Position numbers and translations under genes: made by a program. This document shows positions 1-7,821 of a stretch of 64,000 nt of DNA, piece by piece. This DNA is from Ignavibacteriota bacterium (GTDB taxonomy: Bacteria; Bacteroidota; Ignavibacteria; Ignavibacteriales; Ignavibacteriaceae): contig CP053447.1 of NCBI GenBank assembly GCA_013285425.1, positions 312,954 to 376,953 on the forward strand, written 5' to 3'. The notes beneath the pieces are model-generated. The model had not been told where the DNA came from, searched no databases, and saw nothing but the letters and a program-made list of their open reading frames with translations. Each line of letters starts with the position of its first letter. The stretch's first letter is position 1.

Positions 1-1
1 T

Positions 2-1654
2 CAGGGGGTTATGAGATTTAATTACCTCCAATCATTGAACAAACTTTTTGTTTATCTTTTTGGCGGAAATACATTTGAAACAATGATAACTTTTAATCCT
101 AATGATCTATCTACTCAAGAAGTGATTCATAAGAAAATTTATGATAGAGCACGTGATTTCATCTTATCTAAAGATGGTAGTTATTTATATCTTAACACTT
201 CAGATAGTCTTAGCAAAGTCGGACAAATTTGGAAATACTCACTTTCTGCTCATCAGATAACAAATAAAAAGAATATAAATGATATAGTGTTACCTGGCTC
301 TGAAAAATCATATCTATATTTTAAGCGCAACGGATTGGCAGTAGTCGAATCCTACTATAGTATAAATGATCCATTTGACTATTTTAGAATTTATTTTCTT
401 GATACTGACACACTCTCAATTCCTATTAAAGCTAGAGGCCCAGCTGAAGCACACATAGCTAGTGATGGAAAATATTTGTTATTATTTGCCACACTGCTTA
501 CACCTGATAGTCTGAACCTAAATCCTACAGGCAAAATCGATATTTACGATATGACATCTGGAGAAATGAAGAAAACAATTCAACTGCCATCAGGTGGTGA
601 GGTAATGTGTTTTGAAAATTACCCAAACAATGTTTACTACGTAAAAGATATTGAGTTACCAACTCGGCAAGTATGGAACTTAGATATGGATTCTATTTTT
701 AATGTTCTAGAACTAACAAACTTAAATCCAAATTCAGTTAATATAAATTCAAACTCGTTTACTTTAACCGTTAATGGAAAAGGATTTGATACGGTTTCAA
801 CAGTTTATTTTAACGGACAACCAAGGGCAACAACATTTGTATCCGATAGTGTGATAACTGCTGAGATATTATCTTCAGATGTAACAGCAGTTGGTTCTTT
901 TCCAGTTTGGGTAACAGATAGATATTCAATTTCAGATACTTTGCAGTTTAGTGTAATGCAAGCTAGTAACCCAAACCTTGTTGTTAGTTTAAAAAACAGT
1001 TTAGGTAATCAAATACCGGCAAGTAATGTAATGTATTATGAGTCCGCCGCAGGCAAATGGAAAGATGCAGTAAACAATGGAGATGGAACATTTACAGTAA
1101 TAACAACAAGACCAACAGTTAGCATAAGAATGTTTTACGAGTATGCAAATCAGACAGTTCATAATGTGCCTGCACAAAATAATACTTACACATTTACAAC
1201 AGTAAACGCAGCAGTTGAGTTAAGAAACAGTTCTGGTAATTTAATAGATCAAGGAACAGTTCAATATTACGCAGGAGCGTGGAGAAGTTTTGGCACAACT
1301 GTAAACGGAGTTGCAAACAAAGAGCTACTTCCAATCAATTACAGCTTCAGAATGATTTATGAATATGTTCCGCTTGACAAACAGCAGGATATAAGCACAA
1401 ACAGCACTGTAACTTTCTCAACAGTATTGTGCACAGTAAAAGTAACAAAAGCAAATGGACAGCCATTATCAGGTGCAAGCACAAAATATTATTCAGGTGC
1501 TTGGAGAGATATTGGTTTGACAAATGCAAACGGAGAAGCAACAAAAGAGCTGCTTCCAAAGAGCTTAAATTTCAGAGCAGCATCAGGAAATGCAAGTAAG
1601 GATAAACAGCAGGATATCGGAGTAAATAATTTAGTGGAGATTCAATTACCGTAA
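2..1654 (+). CDS. Surface protein: beta-propeller-like region, IPT/TIG domain, three C-terminal repeats (5' partial)
   Basis: The reading frame is open to the left window edge. The first ATG is at 11 but has no ribosome binding site, so the true start probably lies outside. The first ~230 residues resemble beta-propeller (YVTN/WD-like) blades, with recurring SKDGSYLYL and SDGKYLLLF segments. Residues ~235-315 look like an IPT/TIG immunoglobulin-like domain (VNGKGFDTVSTVYFNG). Then follow three ~75-residue repeats with a common pattern: a VxLxNSxGN opening, a YYxGxW core, KELLP, an aromatic MxYEY strand, and QQDI before the next unit. Such repeats are typical of cell-surface proteins. No type IX sorting domain is visible; the protein stops after the last repeat. 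It probably acts outside the cell in adhesion or binding; the ligand is unknown. Domain calls are by eye. Confidence 0.75.
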   Translation, partial: QGVMRFNYLQSLNKLFVYLFGGNTFETMITFNPNDLSTQEVIHKKIYDRARDFILSKDGSYLYLNTSDSLSKVGQIWKYSLSAHQITNKKNINDIVLPGSEKSYLYFKRNGLAVVESYYSINDPFDYFRIYFLDTDTLSIPIKARGPAEAHIASDGKYLLLFATLLTPDSLNLNPTGKIDIYDMTSGEMKKTIQLPSGGEVMCFENYPNNVYYVKDIELPTRQVWNLDMDSIFNVLELTNLNPNSVNINSNSFTLTVNGKGFDTVSTVYFNGQPRATTFVSDSVITAEILSSDVTAVGSFPVWVTDRYSISDTLQFSVMQASNPNLVVSLKNSLGNQIPASNVMYYESAAGKWKDAVNNGDGTFTVITTRPTVSIRMFYEYANQTVHNVPAQNNTYTFTTVNAAVELRNSSGNLIDQGTVQYYAGAWRSFGTTVNGVANKELLPINYSFRMIYEYVPLDKQQDISTNSTVTFSTVLCTVKVTKANGQPLSGASTKYYSGAWRDIGLTNANGEATKELLPKSLNFRAASGNASKDKQQDIGVNNLVEIQLP

Positions 1655-1716
1655 TAATTAGTAATTAATAATTAAGAATTGAAGCACATTGATTACACTT
1701 AACTGCACAGATAGAA

Positions 1717-1995
1717 AACATCAGTTTAATCTGTTCAATCCGTGTTCCAGTCAGCGAAAGCTGCAGGGGGTTACAGCATTACAAGATATCGGTAAATAAG
1801 AGTATAATTATCAGGTAAATATTTTCAAATAATAATTATCCGTTATTCAGATTCTCAGGAATCAATGTTTTTGTTTTGCACAAAAGTTGAGAAAGACTGA
1901 ATATGAGAATAGCCGGTAAAATAAACTATCCGATACAACAGCAAAAACCACTTAAAGAAAACACAGCAGCTTATTGTTTTATTGGAGAGATTGAT
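1717..1995 (+). repeat. Cassette repeat copy 1: leader DNA plus first codons of the downstream gene
   Basis: This block is nearly identical to 4320-4598. It covers ~186 bases of non-coding leader and the first ~31 codons of the gene at 1903. Inside it is a core (TCAGCGAAAGCTGCAGGGGG, 1751-1770) that recurs at 4354 and 6881. Identity ends abruptly after the GGAGAGATT at ~1993, where the two downstream genes diverge. The conserved leader probably carries the promoter, but no ribosome binding site better than GAGAAAGACTG before the ATG is visible. Confidence 0.85.
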
Positions 1996-2958
1996 TTACA
2001 AAAAACAAGCGATGGTATTCTGATGGTGGGGGATGAGTGCGATTCTTACGGTTGCCCCTCTATACTTATTTTTCCACCGCTTAAAATTAAAGCAAAACCC
2101 ATTTATGAAAATGTTGTAAAAGGACTTAATCTCTGTTATGAAAATTCTGCTGGGGTAATGGTTATCCCTTTTGATGGTAAATTTGTTTCTCCGGCATACA
2201 GTTCTCTAATATATGATAGAGATTTTTTCGTTCAATACGAGGTAGATGCATGTTTTAATAAGCTAGCTAATAATGGAAATGGTGGATGGCAGTTCTTAAT
2301 TTCTTCTGAGGGTGAAGATCATACAATAAAATTAAACGTTTACGTTGCTCTGTGTTTGGATCAGATTAGCTTAACAAAAATTACCAGTAAGCTTCAACTG
2401 GAAACAATCCCTAAAGATTATGTTTGTGCAACATTAATTGATTTTGAGAATGCGAGACCCTATCCTTTTCTAGATTCTAAACTCCCATTGCCCAAGTTTT
2501 ATCATCTCGTTGATAAGACAATTATTCATGAACACGTACACAAAAAGTTTTTTGAAATAGATATCAAAACAGTTCTAGATCATAAAAAGATCTTTAATGG
2601 TAAACTATTAACTTATGCACAACATTTTAAGTATAACCCAAATTGTGGAAATAATTTTACAAATTTAATTTCTGCAATCAATGAAGGGAAAAATTATTAT
2701 CGAAATTTATTTAAAATGTTTGCGAAGGACTTAGAAAAAGAAAATAACAAGAGAACATCAGATTTTCGAAAAAATGAAAATTATACGCAATGGAACTCGC
2801 TTGTTCAAGAAACAATTACTGAATATCAAAAAGCACTTATTAAGATATGGAAGGACAAGAACCTTCCCCCAAATGAATCACCACTAACAAACTGTAAGTA
2901 CACATTTAAGGATAAATGGAAAGCATTTTACAAGTGGAAAAATACTTTTGAAGATTAA
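1903..2958 (+). CDS. Cassette gene A1: constant N-terminus, variable body, HExxH motif
   Basis: The family is not recognised. Residues 1-47 are nearly identical to the gene at 4506, including MRIAGKINYP and the motif GDECD at 43-47; the rest is diverged. Residues 209-213 read HEHVH, an HExxH signature, followed by KKFFEID. The paralog has HENKH at the equivalent place (217-221) followed by FQID. That pattern resembles DUF922-like putative zinc metallopeptidases (HExxHFxI), but I see no confirmed third zinc ligand. There is no signal peptide or membrane segment. The C-terminal ~100 residues are charged and probably helical. The gene stops 13 bases before the exported protein at 2972, so the two are likely co-expressed. 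The start is fixed by the conserved block. Protease function is inference. Confidence 0.75.
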   Translation: MRIAGKINYPIQQQKPLKENTAAYCFIGEIDLQKTSDGILMVGDECDSYGCPSILIFPPLKIKAKPIYENVVKGLNLCYENSAGVMVIPFDGKFVSPAYSSLIYDRDFFVQYEVDACFNKLANNGNGGWQFLISSEGEDHTIKLNVYVALCLDQISLTKITSKLQLETIPKDYVCATLIDFENARPYPFLDSKLPLPKFYHLVDKTIIHEHVHKKFFEIDIKTVLDHKKIFNGKLLTYAQHFKYNPNCGNNFTNLISAINEGKNYYRNLFKMFAKDLEKENNKRTSDFRKNENYTQWNSLVQETITEYQKALIKIWKDKNLPPNESPLTNCKYTFKDKWKAFYKWKNTFED

Positions 2959-2971
2959 AAGGAATTATAAA

Positions 2972-3931
2972 ATGAAAAATATAATGATTTATCTGATTGT
3001 AATATTAATAATCGACAGTTATCAGAACACATATTCACAAAACAAAGAATTACTTACGGAAAAAGCTTTAATAATGCTGAATGATTCAAGTTTAACTATT
3101 CAACAAGGGGCTTTATTTAATATTATTGGATATGATCTAATCGATACTAGAGACTATTTGGAAGAAAACTTCTGGGATATTGCAAGAAGTAACCAATCAC
3201 TTGCTTTAAGGGTATTATTGCACCTAAATTCAAATTTAACAAATAATTATGCATATCGATTAATTGATACCCTTGAACAGAATCCATACGACCAATCAAA
3301 GTATTTTGAAGCATATCAAAGTGGGCCTTTTGTACCAGAGGAACTAGTTGAGATTGCCGATGTTCTTTTTAGTTTTGGGGATTTTTCCAAGGAAAACTAT
3401 GTTTTTGAACTTGCTCAAGTTTATAGCATAAATGAATTTAGTAGTAAGTTCATTAAACCGTTATCAAAAATGGCAAAAAACTCTCCAACAAATTCTGCGA
3501 TTGCAAAAGATTTGCTTATAAATATCATTTATAATGCAGAGGATGAGTACTACAGAAATGATGCAGTAATTAATTTGGAAGCAGCGATTGGTAGTGAAAT
3601 CGTTCCTGTATTGATTCAGGCTTATCAAGTAGATAGCTCAAGCACAAATCGTTTTTATTTGCTTAATGAGTATTTAAGTAAGTATCATGATGAGTTTAAT
3701 GCAGATAGCTTATTGAAAGCATTTTTATTAATAGAGAATGATAAAGAAATAAGACTTCACATTTCGAAAATATTACTTTACGGATTAGGAAGTATTTCAA
3801 ACTATCTGTTTGTTAAAGAATATTTAAATGATGAAACGGATGAAGCTATAAGAGCTATTATGGAATTCGAGATTGAGGAAGGGGTTCCTGCGTTATTTAA
3901 TGATAATAGTTACCATCCGCGTTTGTATTGA
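2972..3931 (+). CDS. Cassette gene B1: exported HEAT-like helical protein, shortened at the C-terminus
   Basis: I chose the ATG at 2972 because it follows an AAAAGGA site. It gives a clean signal peptide (MKNIMIYLIVILIIDSYQ, cleavage near YSQ). The mature part is made of helical pairs resembling HEAT/ARM repeats, e.g. around residues 90-290. It is the positional counterpart of the gene at 5479 but is shorter. It ends at a TGA (3929-3931), with a second in-frame TGA at 3938, and the same frame then encodes a recognisable copy of the paralog's last ~80 residues. The gene has therefore lost its C-terminal domain by a stop codon or by recombination. It probably acts in the periplasm or outside the cell with gene A1. 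The role is unknown. Confidence 0.75.
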   Translation: MKNIMIYLIVILIIDSYQNTYSQNKELLTEKALIMLNDSSLTIQQGALFNIIGYDLIDTRDYLEENFWDIARSNQSLALRVLLHLNSNLTNNYAYRLIDTLEQNPYDQSKYFEAYQSGPFVPEELVEIADVLFSFGDFSKENYVFELAQVYSINEFSSKFIKPLSKMAKNSPTNSAIAKDLLINIIYNAEDEYYRNDAVINLEAAIGSEIVPVLIQAYQVDSSSTNRFYLLNEYLSKYHDEFNADSLLKAFLLIENDKEIRLHISKILLYGLGSISNYLFVKEYLNDETDEAIRAIMEFEIEEGVPALFNDNSYHPRLY

Positions 3932-3940
3932 TACTCGTGA

Positions 3941-4210
3941 TTCTCAATAACTAATCAGGTATTTATTCTTAGTTGGCTCGGCGATTTAACATTATCAAAC
4001 GATCTAAAAAACATTTTAACAACAGCAAAAATAGATTTACAAAACGGAGATTCACTCGCTTGCAGAGTTCAGGTAAAAGCATTCCAGGATTTAGTGGATA
4101 ATGTTTATAAGGACTCACTAAATACAGATCAGCGTTTTGTAACAATTGAGGGCTGGGAATTTCTCTACTGGAATGCTCAATATATTTTAGACAGGTTACC
4201 AAAACCTTAA
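3941..4210 (+). pseudogene. Orphan C-terminal (FIMAH-like) domain of cassette gene B1
   Basis: This stretch has no start codon. From 3974 it encodes WLGDLTLSNDLKNILTTAK and continues to LDRLPKP, almost identical to the last 80 residues of the gene at 5479. It is in the same frame as the gene ending at 3931, separated only by two TGA codons and a short diverged linker. The domain looks like the FIMAH-type helical C-terminal domain seen in exported proteins (ACRVQVKAFQ...GWEFLYWNAQYILDRL). It shows that the upstream gene once carried the same tail. Confidence 0.85.
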
Positions 4211-4319
4211 GCACTTTTAATAAAATAGTAAATTCGATTTAGAGTACTTAGCTTAAATCTGCATTAAAATTATTTCTAACAAGAGTTAAAAGGATAATCA
4301 GAAAATTGATTAATCAGTT

Positions 4320-4598
4320 AACATCAGTTTAATCTGTTCAATCCGTGTTCTAGTCAGCGAAAGCTGCAGGGGGTTACAGCATTACAAGATATCGGTAAAT
4401 AAGAGTATAATTATCAGGTAAATATTTTCAAATAAAAATTATCCTTTATTCAAATTCTCAGGAATCAATGTTTTTGTTTTGCACAAAAGTTGAGAAAGAC
4501 TGGATATGAGAATAGCCGGTAAAATAAACTATCCAACACAGCAGCAAAAACCACTTAAAGAAAACACAGCAGCTTATTGTTTTATTGGAGAGATTTAT
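4320..4598 (+). repeat. Cassette repeat copy 2
   Basis: It matches 1717-1995 nearly base for base, ending where the downstream genes diverge. To its left the identity continues with the third copy instead: 3974-4320 matches 6500-6848 (the C-terminal domain plus ~110 non-coding bases). The two blocks together mark the cassette boundaries: a constant 3' end, a constant leader and a constant 5' end, with variable DNA between. Confidence 0.85.
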
Positions 4599-5465
4599 TG
4601 GAATTATAGAGATGATGCTATTTTAGTTGTGGGGGATGAGTGCGATGAGGAGATTCTGGTTTGTAATAATCCACAACCGCAAACATTCAATCCCTTGTGG
4701 ATTGAAAAATATAAAAACTTTAGTTATTTCTACCCTGAACCTAGTAATCCAAACGCGCCAAATTATATAGTTGCAGGTTGCCAACTTAAAAGAAATAATA
4801 ATGTACAGGGGATTACATTTATTATTCCAGGAATGTATTTAGGGAAAGAATTTGGACAAAATTATGATTGGACACCTTCTTCAAGTGCGATAATTAATTT
4901 GTGTTTAAATGAGATAGAGCAAAGATGGATTATCAAATTTGAAGAATTACGAATTCCAATTTTTTCGTCAGCTTGTTTTGAGGGCTATATCGATTTAGGT
5001 GATGGAATAGATACAACTATTCTAAACTCAGAAATACAAAGTAAGAGTGATTATGCTATATTATTAAGCGATCTAGACTATTGGGAAAAAGGATCCTATT
5101 CCCAACCAGGTAAAAAATCACATAAGTACGCATTCGAAAGTGGAATACTAAAACATGAGAATAAACACTTTCAGATTGATTCAGTTTATGTAGTAAATAC
5201 TTTTAACAAGTTCTTTTTAGACTTGTTTAATAGTTGGATTCTTGACAAATCTCAATATTCTTGCCCTGAAGACGCTCTTAGTTCGAAAGAGGAATCTATT
5301 AGAGTATTTACATCAAATGAAATATCAAATTGTTTCCTCAGATATGACAATTTAAAAGATTGGGAAAAGAAAAATGAGGAATTGGATTGTGATCAGTATG
5401 TTCGACCAGAATATAAAATCATTAGAAATAGAATTCAAAATTGGGCAACAAATAAATCTTGGTAA
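4506..5465 (+). CDS. Cassette gene A2: constant N-terminus, variable body, HExxH motif
   Basis: This is a paralog of the gene at 1903. The first ~47 residues, including GDECD at 43-47, are nearly the same; after that similarity is very low. HENKH at residues 217-221, followed by FQID, is an HExxH motif at the equivalent position and fits DUF922-like putative metallopeptidases. No signal peptide or membrane helix is seen. It lies 13 bases upstream of the exported helical protein at 5479, the same arrangement as in the first cassette. The start is supported by the conserved leader block. Function is not known; zinc protease is a motif-based guess. Confidence 0.75.
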   Translation: MRIAGKINYPTQQQKPLKENTAAYCFIGEIYWNYRDDAILVVGDECDEEILVCNNPQPQTFNPLWIEKYKNFSYFYPEPSNPNAPNYIVAGCQLKRNNNVQGITFIIPGMYLGKEFGQNYDWTPSSSAIINLCLNEIEQRWIIKFEELRIPIFSSACFEGYIDLGDGIDTTILNSEIQSKSDYAILLSDLDYWEKGSYSQPGKKSHKYAFESGILKHENKHFQIDSVYVVNTFNKFFLDLFNSWILDKSQYSCPEDALSSKEESIRVFTSNEISNCFLRYDNLKDWEKKNEELDCDQYVRPEYKIIRNRIQNWATNKSW

Positions 5466-5478
5466 AAAAGAGGTTTTT

Positions 5479-6738
5479 ATGAAATCGCACTTAAAATTTT
5501 TCCTGATTGCTTGTTTATTAATTCTAAGTAAGGCAAATGCACAATCATTATGGGAAATGGAAGTCAGCACTTATCATATTGTAGGTGTTAGGGGCGATAC
5601 TTCTGCAGCAAATCTGTACAATATTCTTCAGGCTGATAGTCTAAAATATACTACAGAGTTTAACTGTGCAGCCATACTGTTAGCTATTTATGAAGGGCAA
5701 ACAGCAAAAGATTTTATACTGGAAAGGATTGCCTTTTGGGGAGATAAAAATGATCAGTTTTTCAATTGGAATAATTATTTTGATTATCAGAGAATTAAGG
5801 GATATTTAGGCGAGTCATCGGCTATATTAGGTATGGATTCAATAGTTTTGTATTCAAGTAACCTATCATTACAAATTAATGCCATAAGTTATTTGATTGA
5901 AGTTGGACAATTAAATTATTTTGATTTGGCAAAGGGAATTTTTAATAATCAACAGGATACAAACGTTGGTATTAGTCTATTAAGCCAATATGGACTTGAT
6001 CCAAGATTTAGGGAAGAAGTAATAAATCATCTATCTGGTGTTGTAAGAGACTCTTCTGATTCTTATAAAGTAATTTCTGCTGCAAGAAATTTAGCTGAAC
6101 TGGATAAAAATTATACAATTGAATTATTAGAACAAAGATTCTTTGAGTCTGATGGTTTTACACGTTATAACTTTTTTAAAGAACTAGATGTTCTAGATCC
6201 ACAGCACCAGATGGAAAGAAGCATTTGGGTAATTCCTCTAGAACTCGACGATGATTTACGGTCAGATTATATTCCATATCTATTTGAAGGGGACATAGAC
6301 TTTTCAATAAGGGGTTATTTATCACCGATGTGGATAAATTTTATTAAGAATTGGTTTTATGTCGAAACTAATGATGTAGCTTTATTTCATATACGTTCTA
6401 GTTTAGAAGATTTTCAACCAGCAAGACCGGATTCTACAACGCCAATCAGTGATATGATAGACTCATTATTGTTTATAGTTGATACCGTAAAATCATATTT
6501 CTGGCTCGGCGATCTTAATTTCTCAAACGAATTAAAAAACATTTTAACAACAGCAAAAACAAATTTACAAAACGGAGACTCACTTGCTTGCAGAGTGCAG
6601 GTAAAAGCATTTCAGGAATTAGTGGATAATGTTTACAGAGACTCACTTAACTCAGATGCACGTTTTGTAACAATTGAGGGCTGGAAATTTCTCTACTGGA
6701 ATGCTCAGTATATTTTAGACAGGTTACCAAAACCTTAA
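5479..6738 (+). CDS. Cassette gene B2: exported HEAT-like protein with FIMAH-like C-terminal domain
   Basis: The start at 5479 follows AAAAAAGAGG and opens a signal peptide (MKSHLKFFLIACLLILSKAN, cut after NAQ). The frame is open upstream to 5374, but that part overlaps gene A2 and is not needed. The body is a run of helical repeats of HEAT type. The last ~80 residues (from WLGDLNFSNEL to ILDRLPKP) form a helical domain like the FIMAH domain of exported proteins. The orphan fragment at 3941-4210 is a near copy of it. The pair A2-B2 mirrors A1-B1 and is probably co-transcribed. The partner or target is unknown. Confidence 0.8.
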   Translation: MKSHLKFFLIACLLILSKANAQSLWEMEVSTYHIVGVRGDTSAANLYNILQADSLKYTTEFNCAAILLAIYEGQTAKDFILERIAFWGDKNDQFFNWNNYFDYQRIKGYLGESSAILGMDSIVLYSSNLSLQINAISYLIEVGQLNYFDLAKGIFNNQQDTNVGISLLSQYGLDPRFREEVINHLSGVVRDSSDSYKVISAARNLAELDKNYTIELLEQRFFESDGFTRYNFFKELDVLDPQHQMERSIWVIPLELDDDLRSDYIPYLFEGDIDFSIRGYLSPMWINFIKNWFYVETNDVALFHIRSSLEDFQPARPDSTTPISDMIDSLLFIVDTVKSYFWLGDLNFSNELKNILTTAKTNLQNGDSLACRVQVKAFQELVDNVYRDSLNSDARFVTIEGWKFLYWNAQYILDRLPKP

Positions 6739-6911
6739 GCACATTTAATAAAATAGTAAATTTGATTTAGAGTACTTAGCTTAAATCTGCATTAAAATTA
6801 TTTCCAGCAAGAGTTTAATAGATTAACAGAAAATTGATTAATCAGTTAACATCAGTTTAATCTGCTCAATCCGTGTTCCAATCAGCAAAAGCTGCAGGGG
6901 GTTACAGCATT
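6739..6911 (+). repeat. Cassette repeat copy 3 (truncated)
   Basis: It follows the stop of gene B2 and matches 4211-4384, including the core CTGCAGGGGGTTACAGCATT. The match breaks off at 6911, before the leader of a further cassette would begin, so this is the right edge of the array. From 6912 to 7021 nothing else is recognisable. Confidence 0.8.
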
Positions 6912-7021
6912 AAGAGTAATAAGAAATTTAACGAGATATAATTTCATCTCTTACCATGAAGACATTACACAAAAAGGGGACAAAAAATCGCTCACAGATT
7001 AGACAATAATCAGGTGTTATA

Positions 7022-7255
7022 TCATTTAATAAAGATGATTATAAACCAATAAACGATGGTAAGAATGAAAAGACCCCAGAAAGGAATACTGTTTATCCAT
7101 TTAAAAAATCCAACTCCAATCCCAATTACAAGTCCAATAATAAGATTATCAATTGCATATCCATAAAGTAAACCAACTAATATTCCTAAAGCCAAATCAA
7201 TTACTTTTAATTGGACTTTTTTTTGAGCTATAATCTGTTCTCTGGTTTGAACCAT
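7022..7255 (-). CDS. Small membrane protein, unknown function
   Basis: This 77-residue protein has a short basic N-terminus and then three hydrophobic stretches (about residues 18-33, 36-50 and 56-76). They are rich in glycine (ILVGLLYGYAI, IGIGVGFFKW), suggesting packed transmembrane helices. An AAGAAAG site lies two bases before the ATG. It stands alone on the minus strand between the cassette array and the acyl synthetase. No family is recognised. Confidence 0.6.
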   Translation of the reverse strand: MVQTREQIIAQKKVQLKVIDLALGILVGLLYGYAIDNLIIGLVIGIGVGFFKWINSIPFWGLFILTIVYWFIIIFIK

Positions 7256-7401
7256 AACTTTCTTAAAAGTTGCTGGTTATACTTACCAAAAATTTCTGAT
7301 GAATTCAATTTAAAAGTAAAACAACCTTAAAATTTAGTAACAGGTATTTAGATAATTATTTAATATTTTAGAACTAAAGATTCATTACTAAAAGGAAAAA
7401 C

Positions 7402-7821
7402 TTGTTTTTAAAGGACCATAACAAAACAGCAATGATCTATAAGGATCAAAAGGTTGATTACAACGAATTAATAAAAAAAATCAACTCTTATTCAGCACTT
7501 CTTCCAGATAAAAATTTAACTAAGGCAGCAATATTTTCTGAAAACAGATTTGAATGGGTCTATGCATTTTATTCTGCCTGGATGAAAAAAGCTGTTGCAG
7601 TACCGATTGATTTTATGTCATCGTCTGATGACGTTGCATTTATTTTAAATGATTGCAGACCTGAAGTTATTTTTTACTCGGATGGTACAAAGGAAGTCCT
7701 TGAAAAATCTATCAGTGAATTGAATTATGAAATTGAGAAAATAAATCTTGATGATATTAGAATTAATGAAGTGATATCTTTTCAAATTTGCCGGAACCTG
7801 ATCCTAACGATACGGCAGTAA
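7402..7821 (+). CDS. Acyl-ACP synthetase/acyltransferase, fragment 1 (start of AMP-binding domain)
   Basis: This is the N-terminal part of an adenylate-forming enzyme, starting at a TTG behind AAAGGA (7391-7396). The frame is correct to about residue 127. It then runs off into noise, because the continuation (LPEPDPNDTAVIIYTSGTTG) is in another frame. A single missing base near 7785 (TTTTCAAATTTG) explains the break. Joined with the next two fragments it would give one protein of about 817 residues. Confidence 0.7.
   Translation: MFLKDHNKTAMIYKDQKVDYNELIKKINSYSALLPDKNLTKAAIFSENRFEWVYAFYSAWMKKAVAVPIDFMSSSDDVAFILNDCRPEVIFYSDGTKEVLEKSISELNYEIEKINLDDIRINEVISFQICRNLILTIRQ

Noticed and set aside
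1347..1559. Minus-strand open frame inside the surface protein
   Set aside because: Leucine-rich frame opposite a repeat-coding region; no ribosome binding site and fully covered by the plus-strand gene.
3969..4214. Minus-strand open frame of 81 codons
   Set aside because: It is the mirror of the orphan C-terminal domain, whose plus-strand translation is nearly identical to the end of the gene at 5479.
1717..6911. Flanking repeats as insertion-sequence ends or a CRISPR array
   Set aside because: No transposase, no inverted ends and no short regular spacers; the repeats are long, direct and include coding DNA.
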